DNA of 64,000 nt from Liolophura sinensis. Lineage: Eukaryota > Mollusca > Polyplacophora > Chitonida > Chitonidae. The position numbers and the translations under genes are program-made. The notes beneath the pieces are model-generated. The model did no database searches, was not told where the DNA came from, and was given only the letters and a program-made list of their open reading frames with translations. The stretch spans positions 248,001-312,000 of the forward strand of contig NW_027017954.1 in NCBI RefSeq assembly GCF_032854445.1. Reading direction: 5' to 3'. Shown here piece after piece: positions 59,301-63,399 of this stretch; the first letter of the stretch is position 1; every line of letters begins with the position of its first letter.

Positions 59301-61091
59301 CTTAGTATTTGTTGAAAACGAGGCCTCCATATAAAATGTAGCAAAGCCAAAATCAGATTTTGAAATAATTAGCTTATGTAAACAAAAATAACCGTATGTA
59401 GACAGACGTAGTTTATGCTCTGAGACGATGGGCCGTCTGCATACGGCTGTCCTGGTTACCTATGTAATCATGATGAAGCCCTCATAATGACTCAGTTTGC
59501 ACTCTTACGTACGATAGCCCGAGTCTACAGCTTGTTGACTTTAGTATTTGGGCCAAACCTTTTCATATTTACAAGGGGCAATAACGAGTTCAGACCATTT
59601 GCCAATAACCCATTTACACAATAGCTGCTCCCACAACTTTCCAAGCTACATGTACAGTATTTGACGGTGCTGGGTGGGAAGTTGGGAGGGGGGGGGGGGG
59701 GGGTGGAGTGGAGGGGAGGGCGTGTAATTTACTACTATTTAGGCCTTTACATAAACTGTTAGAGTAAAACCCCAAATGAGGTAAATTAACAAAAGGCCGA
59801 ATTTCACCGGGTGACCATTTGTCGATTTAACACTGTCGTCGCTGCTCTTGTTTACTCTCTATGCTGTACATCTATCTAACTGTCCTCGCTCCTCTGGTTT
59901 TACTCTCTGTGCTGTAGGTTTTTAATTATGTTTATCTCACTTTGGATATTCGTTTGGTTGGGAATGTAAACTTTATCCTTAAAGGGTGGCCTGTTTGTGG
60001 CATTCGAATGTTTTTAATATGTTAAGTGATTTACAATGATTCATAGATTTTACTATTACAAAATGATCGTTAAGAACAAAGAATGAAGCATATTTCCTAA
60101 AGCGAATCAGCGCAGATACAGAAACAAATTAGACAAAACTGATAAACTCAACTGTAAAAGGCCACCCTACTTGTATGTAAGCCAACAAACCTAACGAAAA
60201 GATGAGAAATTAGCCGTAAATTAATGTCATATGTATAATATAAATTATATGATCATGTGGTGAGTGCGCATTACTTGCTTTTAAGATTGATGATGAAGAA
60301 ATACAGGCTTACGTGTATGATTAAAATAATATATGCCCCGATTGTACCCAGGGATGGCGTGACAAAGAGTGGGTTGTTCTGCGTGGTTTGGACTGTGCTA
60401 GAAAGACTGAAGGTTGACCAGAACGTCAATATCCTACAGACTATAAAGCAGATGAGGAACAACAGACCGGAGATTATAACAGATGTGGTATGATTACTTA
60501 TAACATTATTAAACAGATAACTATATCAGTGTCATTTTCGTATAAAGCATATGAGTGATAGTCTTCCTTTTAATGATGTACTAATGCTGGTACCATTGCT
60601 AAAAGTGGACCTCTAAATGGACCACAGTACTTCTAATTATCAAATAAAAATAACACAAATATAATTATGACCTTACGCTTATGAGTCTATTTCAATGCTC
60701 AGTGACTTCTGGAGAAAGACAAGGACCATGCGTCGACTGATTAATGTCTTCATGCTGCATATGGTGTAGATGCATTTAGAATTTGAGTGTCAAAAAATCA
60801 GAAACTCATGTGCTTCAAACCTTATGCTTGTCATTTACCACCTGTTTTCTTTAGACTTTACCCTATTTTAGGGTCATCTTGCTTACCATTTGCCATCTGT
60901 CATTTTTTTTTCGCCCTCATCTACCCCATTTATGGTCAGATTGCTTACCATTTACAATATGTCTTTTTCATCCTTTACCCTTTTTTTAGGGTCAGCTTAA
61001 CTTCATCCACCAGGTCGTTATGGGATATCTGGACAACTTCCAAACCTACGCTAATTTCAGACCAATGACAACAGATTTGGAGGCGATGTAA
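11258..61091 (+). CDS. Receptor-type protein tyrosine phosphatase with FTP lectin and EGF-like ectodomain (whole gene model, 29 exons)
   Basis: Assembled by eye from exons whose phases chain without conflict. Predicted order by residue: signal peptide 1-19; EGF-like 20-64; FTP/F5-8-like lectin domain 65-203; six or seven EGF-like units 204-528; transmembrane helix about 538-560; juxtamembrane tail to about 620; phosphatase D1 to about 935; D2 to 1207. D1 has WPDHG and HC followed by AGIGRTG, the loops needed for phosphotyrosine hydrolysis. D2 has HCRDGVTKSG, with Lys for the catalytic Arg, so it is probably inactive and regulatory. The protein would sit in the plasma membrane, binding glycans or matrix outside and removing phosphate from tyrosine inside. 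Three exons (50069, 50820, 58946) have frame-breaking indels, so this copy may be a pseudogene or contain sequence errors. First-exon choice (7910 or 11258) is inferred. The architecture assignment is strong; exon edges are moderate. Confidence 0.75.
11556..11640 (-). repeat. SINE-A tail fragment
   Basis: Reverse fragment with GGTGTTTCACGCCGTACTCA and AGAATATTTCAC, followed by a G-rich tract at 11630-11680. Confidence 0.65.
12310..12825 (-). mobile_element. Element X copy (3' part of the reverse transcriptase element)
   Basis: Shares the block around AGGACGCAATCATGCAAAG and AACAGTTTTCAACGATG with 5.36-5.43 kb, 14.05-14.1 kb, 38.68-38.73 kb and 58.07-58.13 kb. It ends at TTTTTGCAGTAAT, where the copy at 5.3-6.2 kb continues into RT coding sequence, so this is a truncated copy without RT. 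Confidence 0.5.
12939..13167 (+). repeat. SINE-A, near full length
   Basis: tRNA-like head (CCGCGGCCGAGTGGATAGCG), body with CGTACGTGGGAAGGT, and the 3' end TTGAGTACGGCGTAAAACAC followed by AAATAAATAAAT. Confidence 0.8.
14722..15054 (-). pseudogene. Reverse transcriptase fragment: motif C and C-terminal part
   Basis: Contains FTKRYIDDLLALNKPHI, where YIDD is the catalytic Asp pair of reverse transcriptases, followed by SLDLKETTNSPDGTSYL and SRRLYDKRDNFNF. It lacks the upstream motifs because of a stop at about 15060. Confidence 0.7.
15067..15312 (-). pseudogene. Reverse transcriptase fragment: motif B part
   Basis: The minus-strand frame ends with ISIPMGTNCVPLLADLYLF, the conserved block before the YIDD motif. 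The start is arbitrary; the true protein would have continued from upstream blocks now out of frame. Confidence 0.65.
15667..15867 (-). pseudogene. Reverse transcriptase element: N-terminal fragment
   Basis: Reads ...VTDKAPNNVIFICKNYY..., a block that precedes the palm motifs in this RT type. It lies at the far 5' end of the element and is followed by frameshifts toward the motif A region. Confidence 0.55.
16640..16785 (+). repeat. Tandem repeat, about 50 bp unit, three copies
   Basis: Three copies of GGTTTTACTCTCTATGCTGT with linker CGTCTATCACATTGTCGTCA. Single or double copies of the same unit occur at 20.86, 27.47 and 59.83-59.93 kb, so this is part of a dispersed family. Confidence 0.7.
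17410..18515 (+). repeat. Minisatellite with 22-bp unit and higher-order structure
   Basis: About 50 units of the form CACCAACCCGCAGTAATCGC with variants. A distinctive variant, CTTACCTCAGTCCCCAGTAA, recurs about every 130-175 bases (near 17470, 17625, 17780, 17955, 18080), so several-unit blocks were amplified together. It lies in the first intron. No protein frame persists through it. Confidence 0.9.
18530..20020. other. Intron 1 sequence without recognised exon
   Basis: Contains a short tandem repeat at 19387-19456 and a plus-strand open stretch at 18844-19044 that I cannot assign. The following AATAAA motifs near 19265 and 19365 could mark the tail of an old processed copy, but no family resemblance was seen. 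Confidence 0.3.
19387..19456 (+). repeat. Short tandem repeat, 15-bp unit
   Basis: Four to five copies of GTTCTGCTAATTGTG with small changes. Confidence 0.85.
20025..20222 (-). repeat. SINE-A, body and tail without the tRNA head
   Basis: Reverse copy from the TTTATTTATTTATTTGAT tail through GCCAGCATGAGCTGGACTTG; it stops before the tRNA-like head. Confidence 0.8.
21553..21662 (+). repeat. SINE-A 3' fragment
   Basis: Diverged copy with CATAAGTGAAATACTCTTTA and AAAACACCAATCCAATAAAT. Confidence 0.7.
22174..22308 (+). CDS. Exon 2: EGF-like module 1
   Basis: Acceptor TTTCAG and donor C|GTAAGT give a 135-base phase 1-1 exon. The 45-residue module has eight cysteines (CSNGTYGPDCKYDCHC... to GPTCQR), the spacing of laminin/MEGF-type EGF repeats. 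It precedes the lectin domain. Confidence 0.8.
22697..22906 (+). CDS. Exon 3: N-terminal half of the FTP (fucolectin-type, F5/8-like) domain
   Basis: 210 bases, phase 1-1. It starts NVALGKPTNQSSNYNG, the hallmark opening of eel-fucolectin/tachylectin/pentraxin-1 domains, continues to AVDGT and NRDTPCTHT, then SWRVTLD and NNFTIYNRE. The His of CTHT and the Arg of WRV align with glycan contacts in this fold; the usual Asp after RV is Thr. Confidence 0.85.
23445..23705 (-). repeat. SINE-A, full length with target-site duplication
   Basis: Complete reverse copy from the ATTT tail to the tRNA-like head. Flanked by AACGTTCGTTGA at 23433-23444 and 23706-23717, a perfect 12-bp duplication, so the element boundaries are certain. 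Confidence 0.92.
24200..24406 (+). CDS. Exon 4: C-terminal half of the FTP domain
   Basis: 207 bases, phase 1-1. It reads GRRLSGFTLYVGNSSQAYKT, the core strand after the domain's central loop, and ends TLCEVLIYG, the usual last strand of F5/8-like domains. With exon 3 it makes a complete domain of about 139 residues. Confidence 0.85.
24729..24935 (-). repeat. SINE-C-like repeat, partial
   Basis: The reverse copy shares a GAGCGCCAAGAGG end and a GTCATATTTACGACGAGGAA end with the repeat at 44845-45085. Confidence 0.5.
25072..25342 (-). repeat. SINE-A, full length with target-site duplication
   Basis: Ends in a T-rich tail (reverse of poly-A) rather than AAAT repeats. Flanked by AGTTAGGTGAGA at 25060-25071 and 25343-25354. 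Very close to the copy at 30261-30534, so it belongs to a young subgroup. Confidence 0.92.
25642..25737 (+). CDS. Exon 5: short EGF-like module
   Basis: 96 bases, phase 1-1, acceptor TGACAG and donor G|GTAAAA. VCSAGWYGEMCGQQCNTT... has six cysteines in 32 residues, shorter than the eight-cysteine neighbours; it may be a partial module completed by the next exon. Confidence 0.7.
26938..27060 (+). repeat. SINE-A 3' half
   Basis: Contains TGCGGATGGTCGTGGGTTTC and TATTCTTGAGTACAGCGTGA, ending AGATGAATAAAT. Confidence 0.75.
27695..27844 (+). CDS. Exon 6: EGF-like module
   Basis: 150 bases, phase 1-1. ECVDGRWEEHCQRDCGHCW... to RKNCSTG has eight cysteines. Its last 50 bases and the donor are repeated several times in the following intron. 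Confidence 0.8.
27793..28260 (+). repeat. Minisatellite seeded from the end of exon 6 and its donor
   Basis: Units contain GAAAGCCAAGATGTGATGCT, GGCTACATATGTAAC and a CAG|GTAAGTGTGTAG-like junction, matching the exon end GAAAGCCAAGATGCAATGCT and its donor G|GTAAGTGTGTAG. At least three exon-like copies alternate with a second half-unit (GAGACGAAACACAAGAAG), with a full period of roughly 160 bases. Confidence 0.8.
28261..29939. other. Intron without recognised element
   Basis: A second short duplication (GATACATTATC...GAAATACATGACCTCCAAA at about 28257 and 28422) continues the repeat-rich start. No further exon or SINE was seen before the acceptor at 29939. Confidence 0.5.
29940..30083 (+). 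CDS. Exon 7: EGF-like module, triplication copy A
   Basis: 144 bases, phase 1-1. CEAGTYGPDCNETCGSCASG... to GYSGLKCK has eight cysteines. It closely resembles the exons at 31659 and 32824. Confidence 0.8.
30261..30534 (+). repeat. SINE-A, full length, with target-site duplication, in triplication copy A
   Basis: Runs from TGGGGCCTCCGTGGCTCAG to a poly-A tail. Flanked by TTATATGGCAG at 30250-30260 and 30535-30545. The equivalent site in copy B (about 31975-31985) is empty, which fixes the insertion after the duplication. Confidence 0.95.
31358..31520 (+). repeat. SINE-A 3' part
   Basis: Starts at CTCTCCGGCCGTACGTGGGA and ends in AAATAAATAAATACATAAAT. The same fragment and right flank are found at 32522-32690, so it predates that duplication. 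Confidence 0.8.
31659..31805 (+). CDS. Exon 8: EGF-like module, triplication copy B
   Basis: 147 bases, phase 1-1, acceptor TTAAG, donor G|GTGAG. CEAGKYGHDCNETCGSCASG... to SGLKCKTG, eight cysteines. Confidence 0.8.
32440..32510 (-). repeat. SINE-A tail, left arm of a palindromic pair
   Basis: Reverse SINE-A tail directly facing the forward tail at 32522-32690. Confidence 0.75.
32522..32690 (+). repeat. SINE-A 3' part, right arm of a palindromic pair
   Basis: Forward SINE-A 3' part; with the preceding arm it can form a hairpin with about 70-base complementary ends. Confidence 0.75.
32824..32970 (+). CDS. Exon 9: EGF-like module, triplication copy C
   Basis: 147 bases, phase 1-1. It differs from copy B by few codons (SCNTTSGHCQGDPRCLPGYS versus SCNMTSGHCQGEPRCMPGYS). 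Eight cysteines retained. Confidence 0.8.
33103..33180 (+). repeat. Fragment related to element X
   Basis: Matches the reverse complement of the start of element X (38521 onwards), for example GTCGGACTTGACGCTTA. Frame broken. Confidence 0.45.
33956..34128 (+). pseudogene. Degenerate EGF-like exon (fourth copy, right edge uncertain)
   Basis: Acceptor CTTCAG and phase 1 entry are kept, and CDNGTYGLNCSETSGSCVEG resembles copies A-C. The third and eighth cysteines are gone (ETS for ETC; GYSKEKS for GYSGLKC), and no phase 1 donor follows at the expected place. The nearest GTAAAG is in phase 0. I infer an exon no longer spliced and leave it out of the gene model. Confidence 0.55.
34231..34420 (-). 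repeat. SINE-A, diverged
   Basis: Reverse copy from a degraded tail to GCCATCATGAGCTGGACTTG, ending in the B-box region. Confidence 0.8.
35493..35651 (+). CDS. Exon 10: EGF-like module
   Basis: 159 bases, phase 1-1, acceptor TTTCAG, donor C|GTGAGT. ECANGFWGGDCALECGNCYN... to DITCLT, eight cysteines. Confidence 0.8.
35652..37820. other. Intron, no recognised element
   Basis: Frames at 36151-36369, 36513-36749 and 37306-37599 are open but lack splice signals in a matching phase and resemble nothing I know. Confidence 0.5.
37821..37952 (+). CDS. Exon 11: last EGF-like module
   Basis: 132 bases, phase 1-1, acceptor CCTTAG, donor G|GTACAT. CESGSWGDNCSQQCNQGC... to DDSCKG, eight cysteines. Next exon is the membrane helix. 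Confidence 0.8.
38102..38453 (+). repeat. SINE-B, full length, nested in SINE-A
   Basis: Near-identical to 6412-6777. The flanking repeat CTCACCAATGCG occurs on both sides (ending 38101 and about 38466), a target-site duplication inside the host SINE. Confidence 0.88.
38521..38991 (-). mobile_element. Element X, about 470 bp, inserted in SINE-A
   Basis: Splits the SINE between CGTACGTGGGA and CAGCAACC, so both ends are defined. It is collinear with 13890-14350, the 3' part of the RT element. The minus strand from 38688 reads a hydrophobic start (MLPALFLICIISCI) then CGNGSCDYRLGTPFTDYEWY. The second part is conserved in the 14 kb copy, although the hydrophobic start is broken there. Confidence 0.6.
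39174..39270 (+). CDS. Exon 12: transmembrane helix
   Basis: 97 bases, phase 1 in and phase 2 out, acceptor TTGCAG. Reads VGRIAGGVTG then a hydrophobic run (VLVACAVVVAVIIIY) followed by Arg, a single-pass helix with a basic stop-transfer residue. This exon links the EGF region to the cytoplasmic phosphatase part. Confidence 0.85.
39365..39560 (+). repeat. SINE-C-like fragment
   Basis: Shares TTGACCCAGTGTCAGTATAA and a CAGTGGCGGCAGAA stretch with the repeat at 44845-45085. Confidence 0.45.
39561..40860. other. Intron, no recognised element
   Basis: A-rich and C-rich tracts (for example 39902-39930) but no exon or known repeat. Confidence 0.5.
40861..40964 (+). CDS. Exon 13: juxtamembrane tail
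   Basis: 104 bases, phase 2 in and phase 1 out, acceptor GACCAG, donor G|GTAAGA. Reads RHHPSTNKAQAHDSLS and then an acidic stretch; a flexible cytoplasmic linker. Confidence 0.7.
42064..42218 (+). CDS. Exon 14: juxtamembrane end and start of phosphatase D1
   Basis: 155 bases, phase 1 in and 0 out. Acidic run with TYENHLSTSVPVEEFWDYI; the VEEFWDYI helix is the usual entry to receptor phosphatase D1. The YENH motif is a possible SH2-docking site. Confidence 0.8.
42316..42431 (+). repeat. SINE-A 3' fragment, diverged
   Basis: Contains ACGGATGGTCGAGG, TTTTGCCCGGTTTCCTTTCA and a degraded tail. Confidence 0.65.
42587..42674 (+). CDS. Exon 15: D1, N-terminal helices
   Basis: 88 bases, phase 0 in and 1 out. 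Reads LPYNKAKSRYKNLVA, the conserved N..K.RY.N block of tyrosine phosphatases. Confidence 0.85.
43748..43824 (+). CDS. Exon 16: D1, DHSRV to DYINA block
   Basis: 77 bases, phase 1 in and 0 out. YDHSRVVLRL and SDYINACYID, where DYINA is an invariant phosphatase motif in the pTyr-loop region. Confidence 0.9.
44598..44634 (+). CDS. Exon 17: D1 microexon
   Basis: Only 37 bases, phase 0 in and 1 out, reading GYNQPKKFIASQ(G), the conserved strand between DYINA and the QGP motif. Found by phase and family resemblance. Confidence 0.85.
44845..45085 (+). repeat. SINE-C-like repeat with an internal G tract
   Basis: Starts near GGGCTGAGCGCCGAAAGG and ends TAAGTACGATGTTAAACC, the same 3' end style as SINE-B. 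An uninterrupted G run lies at about 44925-44944. Confidence 0.55.
45422..45519 (+). CDS. Exon 18: D1, QGP to MVTNL block
   Basis: 98 bases, phase 1 in and 0 out. GPTDLIINDFMRMLWEQN and KIVMVTNLTEATK are textbook phosphatase core. Confidence 0.9.
45670..45834. repeat. Long inverted repeat (hairpin), arms about 62 bp
   Basis: The left arm TGAAATATATGGATCACAAC... to CGTTTCGGTATAGG (45670-45734) is nearly the reverse complement of CCTATACCGAAACGTTG... to GTTATGTTA (45773-45834), with a loop of about 38 bases. This resembles a fold-back or MITE-type element, or a recombined element end. Confidence 0.75.
46143..46268 (+). CDS. Exon 19: D1, YWP block
   Basis: 126 bases, phase 0-0. IKCKQYWPSEGCTRFGV is the conserved K..YWP motif. 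The end, AIRTLELSHTK, overlaps the sequence that was amplified into the following minisatellite. Confidence 0.9.
46230..47885 (+). repeat. Minisatellite seeded from the end of exon 19 and its donor
   Basis: The unit includes CACAATTAGAACACTGGTGC, TGAGTCACACTAAG and GTAGGTCTGATCGACA. The exon reads GCGCAATTAGAACACTGGAG, CTAAGTCACACAAAG and then the donor GTAGGTCTGATC. Early units are about 73 bp; later ones alternate two half-units with a period near 125 bp (starts near 47093, 47222, 47348, 47471, 47592, 47718). Confidence 0.9.
48051..48220 (-). repeat. SINE-A tail and body, left arm of a palindromic pair
   Basis: Reverse SINE-A ending at AGCTGGACTTGG, directly followed by a forward SINE-A. 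Confidence 0.8.
48221..48471 (+). repeat. SINE-A, near full length, right arm of a palindromic pair
   Basis: Runs from a truncated tRNA-like head (GCACGCTAGCGCGGCGCAAT) to the AAATAAATAAAT tail. Confidence 0.8.
48670..48821 (+). CDS. Exon 20: D1, WPD loop to catalytic HC
   Basis: 152 bases, phase 0 in and 2 out. KQFHFSAWPDHGAPSDA holds the WPD loop with the general-acid Asp, and the exon ends GPILVHC, the start of the catalytic signature. Confidence 0.92.
49328..49611 (+). repeat. SINE-A, full length
   Basis: tRNA-like head with a short duplication (TGGCTCAGTGGCTCAGTTGG), full body and an AAAT repeat tail. A G run precedes it. Confidence 0.85.
50069..50204 (+). CDS. Exon 21: D1, catalytic loop AGIGRTG (frameshifted)
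   Basis: 136 bases, entering phase 2 and leaving phase 0. AGIGRTGTFIALDY completes the HCxxGxxRTG signature with the catalytic Arg. An extra C within 50111-50113 then shifts the frame to TAA at 50127-50129. A one-base loss near 50151-50156 restores the frame for MILRQQRVNMVQTQ, the expected helix. The two changes cancel in length, so exon phase is normal. Either a coding break or paired sequence errors. Confidence 0.8.
50820..50971 (+). pseudogene. Exon 22: end of D1, several indels
   Basis: Starts EQYEFFYT, the expected post-catalytic block, but then needs at least three frame changes before ending in a normal-looking QSKMAAQFE. In the entry frame a TGA occurs at 50892-50894. The length of 152 is one short of the 153 expected for a phase 0-0 exon. 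Confidence 0.65.
51054..51142 (+). repeat. SINE-A tail fragment
   Basis: CTCCCACCATAATGCTGGCC to AATAAATACATAAATAAAT, followed by a second, more diverged tail at about 51150-51208. Confidence 0.75.
51362..51461 (+). CDS. Exon 23: D1-D2 linker and start of D2
   Basis: 100 bases, phase 0 in and 1 out. HPDNISKNRYSKLLA gives the N...KNRY block that opens the second phosphatase domain. Confidence 0.85.
52447..52520 (+). CDS. Exon 24: D2, DYINA block
   Basis: 74 bases, phase 1 in and 0 out. LDSCRPYLSTPVSGSNDYIN followed by AVYLP. Equivalent to exon 16 of D1. Confidence 0.85.
52521..54199. other. Intron with one SINE fragment
   Basis: Apart from the SINE-A piece at 53515-53650 no element or exon was recognised. 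Confidence 0.5.
53515..53650 (-). repeat. SINE-A 3' half
   Basis: Reverse tail with TTGATTGGTGTTTTACACCG and GGGCAGAGCCCGGGGGAAAC. Confidence 0.8.
54200..54334 (+). CDS. Exon 25: D2 core
   Basis: 135 bases, phase 0-0. FILTQTPLPNTVVDFWRLV and STIIMLDRVKTGDK match the QGP-to-V(M)L block of D2 domains. The final bases and donor are amplified in the next intron. Confidence 0.88.
54655..54856 (+). repeat. SINE-B 3' part inside the higher-order repeat, copy 1
   Basis: ACAAGGAGGCACATTACACG and GTACGACGTTAAACCCC, ending in CACTCACTCACTC. Confidence 0.75.
55375..55570 (+). repeat. SINE-B 3' part inside the higher-order repeat, copy 2
   Basis: Same fragment and same left junction as at 54655, so it was copied by the tandem duplication, not inserted anew. 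Confidence 0.75.
56631..56753 (+). CDS. Exon 26: D2, YW block
   Basis: 123 bases, phase 0-0. NVGVYWTDKKETFNPFEVEV and FSTWTYELSHKDK. The D1 equivalent has YWP; here the Pro is absent, as in many degenerate D2 domains. Confidence 0.85.
57211..57375 (+). repeat. SINE-A head and body
   Basis: GGGGCCTCCGTGGCCGTGGA to GGCTGTTCGTGGGTTTGG; tail missing. Confidence 0.7.
57990..58135 (-). mobile_element. Element X fragment
   Basis: Shares AGGACGCAATCATGCAAAGA and GATCATGGAAAGACGAAAGG with the copy at about 12.43-12.50 kb. Confidence 0.5.
58243..58356 (-). repeat. SINE-A tail
   Basis: Well-conserved reverse tail: TTGATTGGTGTTTTACGCCG, then ACTCAAGAATATTTCACTTA. Confidence 0.82.
58946..59094 (+). pseudogene. 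Exon 27: D2 up to the HC signature, broken by one-base insertions
   Basis: The exon starts KAPQPIRQFRC. Extra bases are then seen in a C run (58978-58980), a T run (59021-59024) and a T run (59083-59085); removing them would give the expected frame through NMWRDKAGDGPVLV to HC at the donor. A TGG to TGA change (58992-58994) may add a stop. Three single insertions leave exon phase unchanged. Confidence 0.65.
59095..60351. other. Intron
   Basis: Holds a G-rich tract at 59688-59719 and two units of the GGTTTTACTCTCTATGCTGT dispersed repeat at about 59825-59930. No exon seen. Confidence 0.5.
60352..60487 (+). CDS. Exon 28: D2 signature HCRDGVTKSG and following helices
   Basis: 136 bases, phase 2 in and 0 out. 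With exon 27 it reads HC-RDGVTKSGLFC. The catalytic Arg of HCx5R is Lys, so D2 should lack normal activity. NILQTIKQMRNNRPEII is the usual closing helix. Confidence 0.88.
60990..61091 (+). CDS. Exon 29: end of D2 and stop codon
   Basis: Acceptor TTTTTAG after a pyrimidine tract; 34 codons including TAA at 61089-61091. GQLNFIHQVVMGYLDNFQTY is the conserved F.H..V..Y last helix of receptor phosphatases. Confidence 0.88.
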   Translation, partial: GQLNFIHQVVMGYLDNFQTYANFRPMTTDLEAM

Positions 61092-61439
61092 AATAAGTTC
61101 AGCAAAGATTCCACTAATAGTTTCTACGCTATGACTGGATTAATCAAAACTGTTTCTTATTTCCATTCGCCAAACTTGCTGTGGCCTCAGTGCTGTATAA
61201 TTGTGTAACTTTATGCCATAACTGATGAGCTTTTATGTCAATGGTTTGTCACTGTTGATTCTGTTGGTGTTGATTAAAACTGTGTTGTGTTGGGCTTGCT
61301 GCTCACTTTGTTGTTGTTGTAAAGGTAGGGGTTTAGGACGTGAAGTTTGTGTTGTAACTGTTGTGAAAATGCGTTCAAATCATGACTATTGTGTGCTTAT
61401 CGCTGTAAATATGCTTTGTTCCTGTAACGGTCATTTAGA

Positions 61440-61720
61440 TGATTAAGTTTTTGAGTTAATAATGCGGTTTCTAGGTCATGATGATAGTGCTATGTTTGGT
61501 GTAAATTTACGCTTTTTAGATCATGATGATTGTGTTATTGATTTAGTAATACACTTTTTAGGTCATGATCATAGTGTTTTGATTGGTGTAAGTTTTCGTT
61601 TTCAGATCATGATCATAGTGCGGTGATTGGTGTAAAGTTACTTTTGTAGGTCGTGATGACTGTGCTGTTAATAAAGTCATGATAATAGTTATGTTAATGG
61701 TGTAACTTTACTGTTTATAG
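61440..61720 (+). repeat. Irregular tandem repeat in the 3' flank or UTR
   Basis: Four to five units of about 60 bases: TTTTAGGTCATGATGATAGTG and a GATTGGTGTAA linker. Confidence 0.7.
61670..61675 (+). terminator. Possible polyadenylation signal of the phosphatase gene
   Basis: AATAAA about 580 bases after the stop, inside the tandem repeat. It is the best candidate I saw, but weakly supported. Confidence 0.25.
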
Positions 61721-62075
61721 GTCTTTTTTATGCTTATATTGCTACGAAATTTTCGGGTTTTGGTTATTTTTGTTTTTCTCATAAATGTACGATTTTGAAT
61801 GTTTTATTGATTTGAAACTCTGATTATATAACAAATTAGTTATGCCGTCATCACCGTAAATGTATTGCTTAGGTTGAAAGGGGAAGAAAACATAACAATG
61901 ATGTCAAAATTAGATGGAAGAGCGTTAAAAGTTATCTGCAAATATGGTCTTACAATATTTTTTTGTATGCTGGGTGTGTGGGACCACCTTTTGGTATTTA
62001 TCGTTACATAATAATGTGCTAAATAAGGATGTGATGCCTGTCTAATACATTTACTTGACTTGTTGTTTATATCCG

Positions 62076-62205
<130 letters not shown>

Positions 62206-62626
62206 TGATCAAAATCCAGGTTGAACACATTTTTTTAGCTGAAAAGACTAAATTCTAGTGCAAATATATTGAATACACCTGTGTTACATCCTCATTTAAA
62301 GCATTATCACACAAAGACTATATATACCAAAAACTGGTCCAGAATACAAAAAACATATTTTCCTTTTCTCTTTAAAAGAAAAATTTTAAAAAGCCCACAT
62401 TTTCAACTAACTTTTCGCACTCTTTTATCTGAAGTTAATGTATTTTCTTGTTTTCTCCACCTTCAATTTGTTCAGTTTGTTGCTATTGGTAGACTTGTGC
62501 TTTTATGCCACAGACATATTCTCAGATACTTATTATAAACGTTTACTTCTCACAAAGATGTGCATCGTAATTGCTTTATTCGCATTGAAATATATTTTTG
62601 ATACTTCAATTTATTTACAAGAATTT

Positions 62627-62775
62627 TACGTGGGAAGGTCAGACAACAACCTGCGGATGGCCATGGGTTTCCTGCGGGGCTCTGCCCGGTTTCCTCCCAT
62701 CATAAAACTGTCTAATGTCGTGTAAGTGAAGTATTGAGTACGGCGTAAAACATCAAGCAAATACATAAATAAATA
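62627..62775 (+). repeat. SINE-A 3' part
   Basis: CGTGGGAAGGTCAGACAACA to AATACATAAATAAAT, diverged. Confidence 0.75.
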
Positions 62776-63129
62776 TTTACGAGAACAAACCTAGTAAATC
62801 CATTTAAAATATACAGGTTAGTAATCACTTATTTACCTTATCACTTATTAGTGTGTTGTGTGACGATTTTATATTATTTACAACTGGAGTGGTCAAATTT
62901 TTATAACAAGTAAAGGTTTTGCGAAATGTAAAGCCACTCGGGTTAGTCATGCTGGATGAGATGTTATTGATATAAAGGTGAGATGTTTTTAGTCCTGGCG
63001 ATTTTTTTATTGTTGTAATGTCACACTGTAGGCCCCTATAGAGCATGTTGTGTCTGTTGTTATTGCAGTAAAGGCATGGTTATAGGTTGTGCTGGATCCG
63101 TTGGTATTGGAGTAAAGACACGGTCTTAT

Positions 63130-63393
63130 CTAATTATTTATTTGATTGGTGTTTTACGGCGTACTCAAGAATATTTCACTTAAGCAACGGCCGCCTCATT
63201 ATGGTGGGAAGAAACCGGGCAGAGCCCGGGGAAACCCACGACCATCCGCAGGCTGCTGTCAGACCATCCCATGTACGGCCGGAGAGGAAGCCAGCATGAG
63301 CTGGACTTGAACTCACAGCGACCGCATTGGTAAAAGGCCACTGGGTCATTACGCTGCGCTAGCGCGCTAATCAACTCAGCGACAAAGGCCCTA
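63130..63393 (-). repeat. SINE-A, full length
   Basis: Complete reverse copy from the TTATTTGATTGGTG tail to CTGCGCTAGCGCGCTAATCA and a degraded end of the tRNA-like head. Confidence 0.88.
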
Positions 63394-63399
63394 GACACG

